From DASPWW01 sp963841715 (lineage in GTDB: Bacteria; Actinomycetota; Thermoleophilia; Solirubrobacterales; 70-9), in the NCBI GenBank assembly GCA_963841715.1, contig CAWJDP010000005.1, positions 1-64,000 on the forward strand: a stretch of 64,000 nucleotides of DNA, written 5' to 3'. Position 1 is the first letter of the stretch, and each line of letters opens with the position of its first letter. Of this stretch, positions 25,399 through 34,734 are shown piece after piece. The notes under the pieces are model-generated. The model had not been told where the DNA came from. It searched no databases and was given only the letters and a program-made list of their open reading frames with translations. Position numbers and translations under genes: made by a program.

Positions 25399-27654
25399 AT
25401 GAGGAAGTCACGGAGCATCGCCGCCCGTGCGGGGCATTGGAGCGCCACGCATCGCAAGATCGCGATCTGGGGCTGGCTTGCATTCGTGATCGCCGCGGTC
25501 ATGGCCGGCAGCGCCGTCGGAACGAAGACGCTCGATCAGAACAACTCCGGCGTCGGGGAGTCGGGTCGCGCCGAGCGCACGATCGACGACGCGTTCCCGA
25601 AGAAGGCGCACGAGCAGGTGCTCGTCCAATCCGCGACGCAGCGCGCCGACTCGCCCCAGTTCCGCTCCGTGGTCGGTGACGTGGAGAAGCGGCTCGGCAG
25701 GCTCAAGCACGTCCGCGACATCCAGGGGCCCTACGCGCCCGGCAACGAGGGCCAGATCTCGCGCGACGGGCACGCGACACTGATTGACTTCGAGCTGCCC
25801 GGCGGCACGAACACGGTCAAGGATCACGTCGGCGCGCCGCTGCACACCGTCGACCGCGCACAGCAGGCGAACCCGGACTACACGATCGGGGAGTTCGGCG
25901 ACGCGAGCGCCGACAAGCAGCTGACCAAGGCGTTCCAGGACGACTTCGCGAAGGCGGAGACGACCTCGCTGCCGATCACACTCGTCATCCTCCTGTTCGC
26001 CTTCGGAGCGCTCGTCGCCGCCTTCGTCCCTCTGCTGCTCGCGCTGACCGCCGTCGGCGCGACGATCGGGCTCGTCGGGCTCGTCAGCCACATCGGCGCC
26101 GTGGACGAGTCGATCAGCTCGGTGATCCTGCTGATCGGGCTCGCAGTCGGCGTCGACTACTCGATGTTCTACCTGCGGCGGGAGCGCGAGGAGCGCGAGT
26201 CGGGTCGCAGCGAGAACGCCTCGCTCGACGCCGCGGCGGCGACCTCGGGGCGGGCGGTCTTGATCTCGGGCGGAACGGTGATCATCGCGATGTCCGGCAT
26301 GTACCTCGCCGGCGCCTCGACCTTCCAGTCGTTCGCCACGGGGACGATCATCGTCGTCGCGGTCGCCGTCGTCGGCTCGCTGACCGTGCTTCCCGCGATC
26401 CTCGCCTGGCTCGGCGACCGGGTCGAGAGGGGTGGCATCCCGATCATCAAGAGGATGAAGTGGAACCCCTCCCCGAGCGGCCTTTGGTCGCGCACCGTCG
26501 ACGGCGTCCTGCGCCACCCGTTCATCACCGGCACCGCCGCCGCCGGGATCCTGATCTTCCTCGCGATCCCCGCTTTCAGCCTCCACACGGCCACCTCGGG
26601 CGTCGAGACGCTGCCGCAGAACCTGCCAGTGATCAAGACCTACAACCGCATCGTCGCCGCCTTTCCCGGCGGACCGATTCCCGCCGAGGTCGTGGTCAGC
26701 GCCGACGACGTCAAGTCAGGCGAGATGAAGAGCGCGATCGCGGACCTCGAGAAGCGGGCCTCGAAGAACCCGAAATTCGAGCAGCCGATCACAACCGACG
26801 TCAACCCCGACCGGACCGCGGTCATCATCTCGATCCCGGTCGCGGGCGACGGCACCGACTCGCGGTCCAACGCCGCGCTTGCCGACCTGCGCGACAACCT
26901 CGTCCCGGCCACGGTCGGGGCTGTGCCGGGCGCGACGGCGGACGTGGCCGGCTACACGGCCGACTCGGAGGACTTCAACGACACGATGAAGGCCCACGCG
27001 CCGCTTGTGTTCCTGTTCGTGCTCGGCTGCGCGTTCCTGCTGCTGCTGGTCACCTTCCGCTCGGTCGTGATCCCGCTGAAGGCGATCGTGCTCAACCTGC
27101 TCTCGGTCGGCGCCGCGTACGGGATCGTCGTGTGGATCTTCCAGGAGGGCCACCTCGAATCGGTGCTCGACTTCAAGTCGAACGGCGCAATCACGTCGTG
27201 GCTGCCGCTGTTCCTGTTCGTCGTCCTGTTCGGGCTCTCGATGGACTACCACGTGTTCATCCTCACCCGGATCCGCGAGGCGTACGACCGCGGAATGCCG
27301 ACGAGCGAGGCCGTCGGCCACGGGATCAAGACGACGGCCGGTGTCGTCACGAGCGCCGCTGTCGTCATGGTCTCGGTGTTCGCGATCTTCGCCACGCTGT
27401 CGCTGCTCGAGTTCAAGGAGATGGGCGTCGGGCTGGCGGTGGCGATCCTGCTCGACGCGACGATCGTCCGCGGGATGCTGCTCCCGGCGACAATGAAGGT
27501 GCTCGGGGACCTCAACTGGTACCTGCCGAGCTGGCTCGAGTGGCTGCCGCGCGTGACGCACGACCCGCAGATCGACCCCCAGCCCGAGGAGGACGCGGAC
27601 GAGTCCTCCGAGCGCCGCGAGCCGGGTGGCGAGCCCGAGCCCGAGCCGGTTTAG
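25399..27654 (+). CDS. MMPL family transporter
   Basis: An RND-type inner-membrane exporter of the MMPL family, 751 residues. The ATG at 25399 is the best start; an open frame extends upstream but contains no homology. Two repeats are visible: an N-terminal membrane segment, an extracytoplasmic loop with FPKKAHEQVLVQSAT, five or six membrane helices with VILLIGLAVGVDYSMFYLRRERE, a second loop with QNLPVIKTYNRIVAAFPGGP, and a second set of helices with LFVVLFGLSMDYHVFILTRIRE. The GxDYxxF and GxSMDYxxF motifs mark the proton relay sites. Substrates in relatives are lipids or siderophores; the tail is acidic and Glu/Pro-rich. It faces comF, 7 bp away. Confidence 0.93.
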   Translation: MRKSRSIAARAGHWSATHRKIAIWGWLAFVIAAVMAGSAVGTKTLDQNNSGVGESGRAERTIDDAFPKKAHEQVLVQSATQRADSPQFRSVVGDVEKRLGRLKHVRDIQGPYAPGNEGQISRDGHATLIDFELPGGTNTVKDHVGAPLHTVDRAQQANPDYTIGEFGDASADKQLTKAFQDDFAKAETTSLPITLVILLFAFGALVAAFVPLLLALTAVGATIGLVGLVSHIGAVDESISSVILLIGLAVGVDYSMFYLRREREERESGRSENASLDAAAATSGRAVLISGGTVIIAMSGMYLAGASTFQSFATGTIIVVAVAVVGSLTVLPAILAWLGDRVERGGIPIIKRMKWNPSPSGLWSRTVDGVLRHPFITGTAAAGILIFLAIPAFSLHTATSGVETLPQNLPVIKTYNRIVAAFPGGPIPAEVVVSADDVKSGEMKSAIADLEKRASKNPKFEQPITTDVNPDRTAVIISIPVAGDGTDSRSNAALADLRDNLVPATVGAVPGATADVAGYTADSEDFNDTMKAHAPLVFLFVLGCAFLLLLVTFRSVVIPLKAIVLNLLSVGAAYGIVVWIFQEGHLESVLDFKSNGAITSWLPLFLFVVLFGLSMDYHVFILTRIREAYDRGMPTSEAVGHGIKTTAGVVTSAAVVMVSVFAIFATLSLLEFKEMGVGLAVAILLDATIVRGMLLPATMKVLGDLNWYLPSWLEWLPRVTHDPQIDPQPEEDADESSERREPGGEPEPEPV

Positions 27655-27661
27655 AAGTCCA

Positions 27662-28303
27662 CTAGAGCCGCCGCGCAAAGCTGACCGCGGCGACCCGACT
27701 CGAGCCGGTGGCCCGAAGTGCGGCGGCGCAGGCCGCGAGCGTCGCGCCGGTCGTGATCACATCGTCGACGAGCAGCGCCGCGGCCGGGACCGGGGGGTGG
27801 ACCCCGACCCGCGGCGGATCGGCGAGCCGCTGCGATCGGCCGCGCCCCGCCTGCCGGGGACCGTCGGCGCGGCCGAGGCACGGCATCAGCGGCGCGTCGG
27901 TGAGCTCGGCGAGCGCGATCGCGATCTCCTCGGCGGCGTCGAGCCCGCGGGCCCGGAGCCGCGCCGGCGCTGCCGGTACCGGAACGACGACGCCCTCGAG
28001 CGCGGCGGCCGGCGCCGTTGCGGCGATCCGTTCGGCTGCGACCCGTGCGAGCTGCGCCCGCCGCGCGAACTTGAGCGCCGCGACGAGCTCGCGCGGCACG
28101 CCCGCGTACGGCGCGGCGGACCACGCTGCGTCGAGCCCGTGCGACGGGGTCGTGACGGGGATCGCCGCGCTCAGCGCCGCGGCGCAGCCGGGGCACAGCC
28201 GCTCGCGCCACGAGCAGGCCGCGGCGCAGATCGCGCACCGCGGCGGCGCGACGAGACCGGCGGTGAGCGCCGCTGCGTCGCCGATAATCTGCCGGGCGTC
28301 CAC
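27662..28303 (-). CDS. comF: ComF family phosphoribosyltransferase-like protein
   Basis: A 213-residue protein with the ComF plan: a zinc-finger-like N-terminus with CAICAAACSWRERLCPGC, then a phosphoribosyltransferase domain carrying the PRPP-binding loop ALLVDDVITTGATLAACA. ComF acts in DNA uptake and single-stranded DNA handling in competent bacteria, though its exact activity is uncertain. It sits 25 kb from smpB in the familiar comF-hpf-secA-prfB-ftsEX run, here split. comEC was not found in the window. The Cys spacing suggests a bound zinc. Confidence 0.88.
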   Translation of the reverse strand: MDARQIIGDAAALTAGLVAPPRCAICAAACSWRERLCPGCAAALSAAIPVTTPSHGLDAAWSAAPYAGVPRELVAALKFARRAQLARVAAERIAATAPAAALEGVVVPVPAAPARLRARGLDAAEEIAIALAELTDAPLMPCLGRADGPRQAGRGRSQRLADPPRVGVHPPVPAAALLVDDVITTGATLAACAAALRATGSSRVAAVSFARRL

Positions 28304-28344
28304 TCGCCGAGCATCCGCCGGCGGTCGCTACGCGTGGCGCGCCG

Positions 28345-29379
28345 CTAGTCGAAGATCGCGCGCTCGACAGCGCCGATGTCGTTCTCGCACCCGATCACCG
28401 ACGGCGCGCGGCCGAGCGCGGTGTCGGGGTCCTTGAGCCCGTGCCCGGTGAGCACGCAGACCAGCGAGCGCGGCGGGGCGACCCCGTCGGGCGCCGGGAC
28501 GCCGTGGGCGAGCACGCCGGCCACCGACGCCGCCGAGGCAAGCTCGCAGAACACCCCCTCGCGCGAGGCGAGCATCCGGTATGCGTCGAGGATCTGGTCG
28601 TCGGAGACGGCGGCGACGCGGCCGCGCGAGGCGTTGAACGCGTCCATCGCCTCCTCCCAGCGCGCCGGGTTGCCGATCCGGATCGCCGAGGCGATCGTCT
28701 CGGGATTCTCGATCGGATGTCCCACGACCAGCGGCGCCGCGCCCGCGGCCTGAAACCCGTACACAATCGGCGCCACCCCGTACTCCCTGAAGCCGCGCCA
28801 GTAGGCGGTCGCGTTGCCGGCGTTGCCGACCGGGATCGCGAGCGCGTCGGGAGGCTCGCCGAGCTCGTCGCAGACCTCGAATGCGGCCGTCTTCTGGCCC
28901 TCGATCCGGTACGGGTTGAGCGAGTTGACGAGCTCGATCGGGTGGTTGTCGGCGAGCTCGCGGACGATTCGAAGCGCGTCGTCGAAGTTCCCGCGCAGCG
29001 CGATCACCCGCGCGCCGTGGATCAGCGCCTGGGCAAGCTTGCCGGCGGCGATCTTCCCCTCGGGGACGATCACGGCGCCGCGCAGCCCCGCGCGCCCGGC
29101 GTAGGCGGCCGCGCTCGCGGCGGTGTTGCCGGTCGAGGCGCAGATCACCGCCTCGGCGCCGGCGCTCGCCGCACGGGAGACGGCGACGGTCATGCCGCGG
29201 TCCTTGAAGCTCCCGGTCGGGTTCGCACCCTCGAGCTTGAGGTAGACGTCGAGCTCGAGCCGCTCCGACAGCGTCTCCGCGCGGACGAGCGGCGTCGAGC
29301 CCTCGCGCAGCGTCACCACCGGGTCGCCGTCCTCGAGCGGCAACCGGTCGCGGTACCTGTCAATCACGCCTCCAGTCAT
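28345..29379 (-). CDS. thrC: Threonine synthase
   Basis: PLP enzyme converting O-phosphohomoserine to threonine. Start ATG at 29379; the open frame upstream is not coding. The cofactor Lys is in GANPTGSFKDRGM, and other motifs are CASTGNTAASAAAYA, VALRGNFDDALRIV, SLNPYRIEGQKTAAFEV, VGNAGNATAYWRGF and a final LTGHGLKDPD. At 344 residues it matches the short, actinobacterial threonine synthase class. Follows hom with 112 bp between; thrB is not found in the window. Part of the lysA-hom-thrC group. Confidence 0.95.
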   Translation of the reverse strand: MTGGVIDRYRDRLPLEDGDPVVTLREGSTPLVRAETLSERLELDVYLKLEGANPTGSFKDRGMTVAVSRAASAGAEAVICASTGNTAASAAAYAGRAGLRGAVIVPEGKIAAGKLAQALIHGARVIALRGNFDDALRIVRELADNHPIELVNSLNPYRIEGQKTAAFEVCDELGEPPDALAIPVGNAGNATAYWRGFREYGVAPIVYGFQAAGAAPLVVGHPIENPETIASAIRIGNPARWEEAMDAFNASRGRVAAVSDDQILDAYRMLASREGVFCELASAASVAGVLAHGVPAPDGVAPPRSLVCVLTGHGLKDPDTALGRAPSVIGCENDIGAVERAIFD

Positions 29380-29491
29380 GGCGCAATCCCGAACCCCGCC
29401 GTCCCCGGACGCGGGAGCGAGCGAGCACGGCTTCCAGTCGTTCGAGTGCGAGCGAGCGAAAGCAGAGGAGACGGCGGGCAATGATTCTTGT

Positions 29492-30715
29492 TCACACGAA
29501 CTCCTCTTCGATGACGCGGATCGCGCGCGGCGGGGCGCGCAAGAAGTCGAGCTTCGCGATCCCCTCGAGCGCGTTCGAGAAGCGCCGCTCCGAGCACTGG
29601 TGCATGACCATGACCAGGCGCGCGTCCTGGCCGAGCCCCCACTGGACGACGTTCCGCACCGAGACCTCGTTGTCGCCGAGCACGGCTGCGATCTGTCCGA
29701 GCACGCCGGGTCGGTCCGCGACCTCGAGGTGGAGGTAGAACGCCGAGTCGAGGTCGCCGACGACGTCGAGCTGCTCGCGCACGGCGTGCACGGGGGCCTC
29801 TCCAGCGAGGATCGAGACGACGTCACCGAGCACCGCCGACGCCGTCTCGACCCCGCCCGCGCCCGGGCCCGACATCGTGATCTCGGTGATCGCGGGGGCC
29901 TCGACCATGACCGCGTTGAACGGGCCCTCGACCGGCGACAGCGGGTGGCCGCGGTAGAGGAAGCAGGGGTGGACGCGAACGCTGATCCCGTCGTCGTGGT
30001 GCTCGGCGACCCCGAGCAGCTTCAGCGACAGGCCGAACTCCTTCGCGTACGCGAGGTCGTCGGGGTGGACGTTCTCGATCCCCTCGAAGGTGACGTCGTC
30101 GAGGCGCACCGGTGTGTGGAACGCAAGCCGCGCGAGGATCGCCATCTTCGCCGCGGCGTCGGCGCCGCCGACGTCGTCGCTCGGGTCTGCCTCCGCGTAG
30201 CCGAGATCCTGCGCGCGGGCGAGCGCATCCTCGTACGACGCCCCGGTCTTCTCCATCTCGGTGAGGATGAAGTTCGTCGTCCCGTTGACGATCCCGTAGA
30301 CCTTTGAGATCTCAGTCGCTCCGAGGCTCTCCTGGATCACCCGGATCACCGGGATCACGCCCGCGACCGCGGCCTCGAACCGCAGCTGAACCCCGGCCTC
30401 GCGCGCGGCCTCGAAGAGCTCGTCGCCGTGCTGGGCGACGAGCTGCTTGTTCGCGGTCACGACATGGCGTCCGGCGCGGAGCGCGCGGAGCACATAGTCG
30501 CGCGCGGGGTCGGTCCCGCCGATCAGCTCGACGACGATCTCCGAGTCGTCGAGGATCGCGTCGAAGTCGCCCTCGGAGCGACGCAGCACGCCGACGATCT
30601 CGGGACGGCGCCCGCTCGCTGCCGCGACCGCGTCGGCGCGATCGGCGATCACGTCGCGGAAAGCGCCCCCGACGGTCCCCTGCCCGAGCAGCCCGATCCT
30701 CGCCGGCTCGCTCAC
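29492..30715 (-). CDS. hom: Homoserine dehydrogenase with C-terminal ACT domain
   Basis: Reduces aspartate semialdehyde to homoserine. The GTG at 30715 gives a 407-residue enzyme: Rossmann motif IGLLGQGTVGGAF, VTANKQLVAQHG, EAAVAGVIPVIRVIQESL, YGIVNGTTNFILTEME, EADPSDDVGGADAAAKM, then a catalytic domain, and from about residue 325 an ACT domain (AFYLHLEVADRPGVLGQIAAV), which is the threonine-responsive regulatory part. 25 bp after lysA and upstream of thrC, so the branch to threonine is under one transcription unit with the lysine branch. Feedback inhibition by threonine is expected from the domain. Confidence 0.95.
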   Translation of the reverse strand: MSEPARIGLLGQGTVGGAFRDVIADRADAVAAASGRRPEIVGVLRRSEGDFDAILDDSEIVVELIGGTDPARDYVLRALRAGRHVVTANKQLVAQHGDELFEAAREAGVQLRFEAAVAGVIPVIRVIQESLGATEISKVYGIVNGTTNFILTEMEKTGASYEDALARAQDLGYAEADPSDDVGGADAAAKMAILARLAFHTPVRLDDVTFEGIENVHPDDLAYAKEFGLSLKLLGVAEHHDDGISVRVHPCFLYRGHPLSPVEGPFNAVMVEAPAITEITMSGPGAGGVETASAVLGDVVSILAGEAPVHAVREQLDVVGDLDSAFYLHLEVADRPGVLGQIAAVLGDNEVSVRNVVQWGLGQDARLVMVMHQCSERRFSNALEGIAKLDFLRAPPRAIRVIEEEFV

Positions 30716-30740
30716 CGCTCACCCCCCATGACCCGGGACC

Positions 30741-32078
30741 TCAATCGAGATCGCGCGCGACGAGGTCGTCGTAGGTCTCGCGCCTGACGACGACGCGGGC
30801 GTCGCCGTCACGGCAGAAGACGACCGGCGGCCGCGGGACGCCGTTGTAGTTGGAAGCCATCGAATAGCCGTAGGCACCCGTCGCCGGGGTGACCAGGACG
30901 TCGCCGACGCTCGGCGCGCCGAGACGCGCGTCGCGCACCAGGATGTCGCCCGACTCGCAGTGCATCCCGGCGATCGTCGCGACGGTGTCTGGGGCGTCGG
31001 CTGCGCGGTTCGCGATCAGCCCCTCGTAGCGGGCGCCGTAGGTGATCGGGCGCATGTTGTCCGACATCCCCCCGTCGACGGCGACGTAGGTGCGCACATC
31101 GGGGATCGCCTTCACGGTCCCGACCGTGTACACCGTGATCCCGGCGTTGCCGACGAGCGAGCGCCCGGGCTCGACCAGGATCCTCGGCACCGGGTCGAAC
31201 ACGCGCTCGACGGCCTTGACCTTGATCTCGACGTAGTCCTCGATCGACGGCGGCTCGTCCTCGCTCGTGTACGCGATGCCCAGGCCACCGCCGATGTTGA
31301 GGATCCGGCAGTCCTCGTCGGCGAGCCCGGCGAGCGCCTCGATCGTCTTCACGTACGCCTCGAGCTCGAAGATCTGCGAGCCGATGTGGGCGTGCAGGCC
31401 GACGAGGCGGAGGTTGCCGCTCGCGCGCACCGCGTCGACCGCGCGCTCGGCCTGCCCGTCGGCGAGCCCGAAGCCGAACTTCGAGTCCTCGCCGCCGGTC
31501 TGGATGTAGCTGTGGGTCGAGGGCTCGACCCCGGGAGTGACCCGGATCAGCACGTCCTGGGGGCGGTCGAGCAGCGCATCGGCGCGGGCGATCTCGTCGA
31601 ACGAGTCGACGACCACGTGGCCGATGCCGGCCTCGAACGCCTGCCGGAGCTCGGCCTCGGTCTTGTTGTTGCCGTGCAGGTAGACCCGGGCCGGGTCGAA
31701 GCCGGCGCGGAGCGCCATGTGCAGCTCCCCGCCCGACGCGACGTCGACCGAGAGACCCTCTCGCTCGCATACCCGGTACGCCGCCGTGCAGGGGAGCGCC
31801 TTGCTCGCGAACAGGACCTCGAAGTCGTCGCTGCGCGCGGAGAACGCGTCGAGGTAGGCGCGGGCGCGGGCGCGGATGTCGTCCTCGGCGTAGACGTAGG
31901 CAGGCGTCCCGAACTCGCGCGCGAGCTCGACGACGTCGCAGCCGCCGACCTCGAGATGGCCGCGCTCGTTGACGCGGCTCCCGAGCGGGTAGAGCGCGGA
32001 GCCCTCGATGCGGTTCGGCGCCGGCACGAGGCCGGCGTCGGACGGGTGGGTGAGGTTGTCGGTTGCCACGGGCGCCAT
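30741..32078 (-). CDS. lysA: Diaminopimelate decarboxylase LysA
   Basis: Last step of lysine synthesis, decarboxylating meso-diaminopimelate with PLP. The 445-residue protein shows the cofactor Lys in VLFASKALPC, GGELHMALRAGF, HGNNKTEAELRQA, GLHAHIGSQIF, NIGGGLGIAY, EPGRSLVGNAG and the C-terminal GMHCESGDILVRD (catalytic Cys). First gene of lysA-hom-thrC. The 35-bp gap to the divergent hydrolase gene leaves little space for two promoters. Confidence 0.95.
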   Translation of the reverse strand: MAPVATDNLTHPSDAGLVPAPNRIEGSALYPLGSRVNERGHLEVGGCDVVELAREFGTPAYVYAEDDIRARARAYLDAFSARSDDFEVLFASKALPCTAAYRVCEREGLSVDVASGGELHMALRAGFDPARVYLHGNNKTEAELRQAFEAGIGHVVVDSFDEIARADALLDRPQDVLIRVTPGVEPSTHSYIQTGGEDSKFGFGLADGQAERAVDAVRASGNLRLVGLHAHIGSQIFELEAYVKTIEALAGLADEDCRILNIGGGLGIAYTSEDEPPSIEDYVEIKVKAVERVFDPVPRILVEPGRSLVGNAGITVYTVGTVKAIPDVRTYVAVDGGMSDNMRPITYGARYEGLIANRAADAPDTVATIAGMHCESGDILVRDARLGAPSVGDVLVTPATGAYGYSMASNYNGVPRPPVVFCRDGDARVVVRRETYDDLVARDLD

Positions 32079-32113
32079 TGTGACGAGCCGGGAGCGCTAG
32101 CGTCCCGCCTGCA

Positions 32114-32833
32114 ATGGGACTCCCGGCCCCGAGGACCGCGAACGAGCGCTCCGTTCACGACGGGCGCCCGTACGAGCTCTGGCTCCCGGAGAGCCCGCCG
32201 CCGTGGCCGGGGATCTTGATCCTTCACGGCGCCGGATCGTGCAAGGAGAACCACGCCGACTTCGCGCGCGCCGCAGCCGGGCAGGGATGGGCGGCGGTCG
32301 CGTTCGACCAACGCGGCCACGGCGAGTCCGAGGACGAGATGGTCCCGGCGGCGCTCGGCGACGTCGCGAAGATGGCGCGGCTGCTGGCCGCAACCGAGGG
32401 AGTCGACGGACGACGGGTCTGCGCCCGCGGCTCGAGCATGGGCGGGCTGATGGCGATCCAGTCTGCGGCCGCGTTTGGTGAGATCGCGGGCGTGATCGCG
32501 ATCTGCCCCGCGGGGGAGGACGACCTCAAGCGCGGCCTTCGGCGCGGCGAGCTCGAGATGCGCGCCGACACCAACGCGCTCGACGCGTGGCTCGGCGAGC
32601 ACGACGTCCGTGACGCGGTCGAGCTGATGGGGTCGAAGCCGCTGATCCTGGTCCACGCCCGCGGCGACGAGTCGATCCCGTACACGTGGTCGGAGGAGCT
32701 CTACGAGCGCGCAGCGGAGCCGCGGAAGCTGATCGTGCTCCCCGGCGGTCACCATCGCTCCGCCCAGCACGACGCCGAGCTCCACGGAGTCGCGCTGCGG
32801 TGGCTGGAACGCGAGCTGGAGAAGGTCTGCTAG
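32114..32833 (+). CDS. Alpha/beta hydrolase (serine hydrolase)
   Basis: A 239-residue cytoplasmic hydrolase without signal peptide. The oxyanion/turn region is ILHGAGSCKENHADF, the nucleophile is Ser in RGSSMGGLMAI, the acid lies in VHARGDESIPY and the catalytic His in PGGHHRSAQHD. It resembles small acyl-peptide/dienelactone hydrolase-like or YqiA-like esterases; the substrate cannot be named. It begins 35 bp from lysA on the opposite strand and ends 4 bp from the next convergent gene. Confidence 0.85.
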   Translation: MGLPAPRTANERSVHDGRPYELWLPESPPPWPGILILHGAGSCKENHADFARAAAGQGWAAVAFDQRGHGESEDEMVPAALGDVAKMARLLAATEGVDGRRVCARGSSMGGLMAIQSAAAFGEIAGVIAICPAGEDDLKRGLRRGELEMRADTNALDAWLGEHDVRDAVELMGSKPLILVHARGDESIPYTWSEELYERAAEPRKLIVLPGGHHRSAQHDAELHGVALRWLERELEKVC

Positions 32834-32837
32834 CTGG

Positions 32838-33383
32838 CTAGCGGCCGTTGTGGCCGAGGACGCCGTTCAGCGTCCGGTCGACCTGGCCGGTGATTGGGGC
32901 GGTCGCTCCGCCGAGTCCGGGGTTGACCCCGGTCGTCCCCTTCACCGTGTTGTCGACCCCGCTCACGAGCCCGCCGACGGCGCCGGTCTGCGTCGTCGTG
33001 GCGCCGCCGCCGGTGATCGGGGAGGTCGGGGACCCCGGGAGGCCCGGAGCCGTGCCGGTCGTCCCCGTCCCGGCGCCCGGGCCGGCGCCGTCCGAGCCGC
33101 CGGCGCCGCCCGGGTCGCCGGCGCCGCCCGGGCCCCCGGCGCCCGGCGCCGGAGTCGGCGCAACCGCGCCGGGAGCGGCCGCGAGGCCGGCGAGCGCTCC
33201 CGGCGGCGCCCCGCTTCCAACCGTGACGGAGTCCTCGCTCGAGTTACCGAGGCCGGGGACTCCGTTGACGGCGAGCAGGCCGGCAACCGAGAGGAAGCCG
33301 ATCACGGCGGCGGCAATCAATGCGCCGCTCGCGCCAAGCCCGGCCAGGTAGCCACGTACGGATCTGAGCGAGATCGCATGCAT
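32838..33383 (-). CDS. Membrane-anchored Gly/Pro/Ala-rich low-complexity protein
   Basis: A 181-residue protein of unknown role. ATG at 33383 with GAGGGGAATTTGACG before it; a longer frame upstream has no ribosome site. One hydrophobic segment (residues about 14-40) is followed by a long Gly/Pro/Ala/Thr-rich, extracytoplasmic-looking region with repeats such as GGAGDPGG and ITGGGATTT, then VSGVDNTVKGTTGVNPG. Probably wall-exposed and flexible. Neighbours are a hydrolase and an M23 peptidase, but no functional link is evident. Confidence 0.6.
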   Translation of the reverse strand: MHAISLRSVRGYLAGLGASGALIAAAVIGFLSVAGLLAVNGVPGLGNSSEDSVTVGSGAPPGALAGLAAAPGAVAPTPAPGAGGPGGAGDPGGAGGSDGAGPGAGTGTTGTAPGLPGSPTSPITGGGATTTQTGAVGGLVSGVDNTVKGTTGVNPGLGGATAPITGQVDRTLNGVLGHNGR

Positions 33384-33482
33384 CGTCAAATTCCCCTCTG
33401 ACCGCTCCCGGAGTGTGCCAAACCCGGCGCGAAGACGCCACATTTGCCGGGGAAACGCTCGTGCTCGCGCCCGCGCGGACGC

Positions 33483-34658
33483 CTAGAGGTAGTTCATCGG
33501 ATCGACGACCTGGCCGTTGATCCGGACCTCGAAGTGGACGTGGGGGCCGAAGCAGTACCCGGTGCAGTCCGAGTAGCCGATCACCTGGCCCTGGGTCACG
33601 TGCTGGCCGACCGAGACCGCGAAGCGCTGCTGGTGGCCATAGCAGGTGGAGATCCCGCCGCCGTGGTCGATGCAGGTGTAGTTCCCGTAGCCGCCGGTCG
33701 GCGCCGCGATTCGGACGATCCCCGACGCCGCGGCGCGGATCGGCGTCCCGGTCGGCACGCCGATGTCGATCCCGGGGTGGTTCTCGGTCACGCCGTTGAA
33801 GGTCCGGGGGCCGAACGGGGAGGTGATCGGTCCGTTGACCGGCCAGATGAACTGGCCCGAGCCCTTGCGGATCGGCCCTGCGGGGAGCGACGGCCCCATC
33901 GACGGCCCGAGCTGTGATGCGACCTGGCTCTGGAGGTGGCTGAGGTCGCCCTCGAGGTTCTTGATGTTCCCGTTGATCTGCCCCAGCGCGTGCTGCTTGC
34001 TCGATCGCGCGCTCGTCAGCGCCGACTGGCGGCTCTCGAGCGAGCTCCGCGTCTGTGCGAGCTCGTCGCGCTTGGCGCGAATCTCGTTCCGCGCCGAACG
34101 AATCCGGTCGACGGCGTCGGCGGTCTGCTGCTTCAGGGTCCGCACGCGGCCGACGATCTCGGAGTCCTGGCTCTGGATCCGGTCGAGGTAGTCGGCGCGT
34201 TCGAGAAGGTCCTGGAAGCCGTTCGACTCGAGGATCACGGTGAGCGCGTCCGGCGTGCCCGACTTGTAGATCGCGACGAGGCGCTTCTTCAGCACCCGGA
34301 CCGAGCGCTTCAGCCGCACCTTGAGCATGTTGAGGTGGTGGCGCTGCGTGTCGAGGCGCGACTGCTTGCGGTCGAGCTGGTGCTGGACGAGCGCCTCGCG
34401 GCTGCGGAGCGTCGCGACCTGACTCGAGAGCTGGGAGATCTGGCTCGAATAGTGAGAGATCGTCGTCGTCAGCACGCCCTTCTGCGAGCGCGCCTGCGAG
34501 AGCTGCGACTGCTTCGAGGAGATCTGACCCGAGAGGTCCTGGGCGAGGGCGGCGGGCCCGCCGAAGATCGCGACCGTGGCGGACGCCGTCGCGACCAGCA
34601 CGACGCCGGCGCCGATCCTCCGGCGCCGCGTCCGAGTCGAATCTGCCCTGGGTCGCAT
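33483..34658 (-). CDS. M23 family metallopeptidase with coiled coil (EnvC-like murein hydrolase)
   Basis: Secreted peptidoglycan endopeptidase or activator. Start ATG at 34658, with a GTG four codons earlier as alternative. A signal peptide (residues about 14-40, ending ALAQ) precedes a long coiled coil (QISSKQSQLSQARSQ and following Gln/Ser/Leu repeats) to about residue 240, then a LytM/M23 domain with HPGIDIGVPTGTPIRA, SGIVRIAAPTGGYGNY and GPHVHFEVR, which hold the zinc ligands. The plan is that of FtsEX-controlled EnvC/PcsB-type proteins, although ftsEX lie 27 kb away. It could therefore be the FtsEX partner. Confidence 0.88.
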   Translation of the reverse strand: MRPRADSTRTRRRRIGAGVVLVATASATVAIFGGPAALAQDLSGQISSKQSQLSQARSQKGVLTTTISHYSSQISQLSSQVATLRSREALVQHQLDRKQSRLDTQRHHLNMLKVRLKRSVRVLKKRLVAIYKSGTPDALTVILESNGFQDLLERADYLDRIQSQDSEIVGRVRTLKQQTADAVDRIRSARNEIRAKRDELAQTRSSLESRQSALTSARSSKQHALGQINGNIKNLEGDLSHLQSQVASQLGPSMGPSLPAGPIRKGSGQFIWPVNGPITSPFGPRTFNGVTENHPGIDIGVPTGTPIRAAASGIVRIAAPTGGYGNYTCIDHGGGISTCYGHQQRFAVSVGQHVTQGQVIGYSDCTGYCFGPHVHFEVRINGQVVDPMNYL

Positions 34659-34734
34659 GCGGCGGCGCACGGTAGCAACGGGATCGTGCGGCGCTACAGG
34701 AACGCCTGCATGAATGCGGGTTTGCAGCCGCGGG

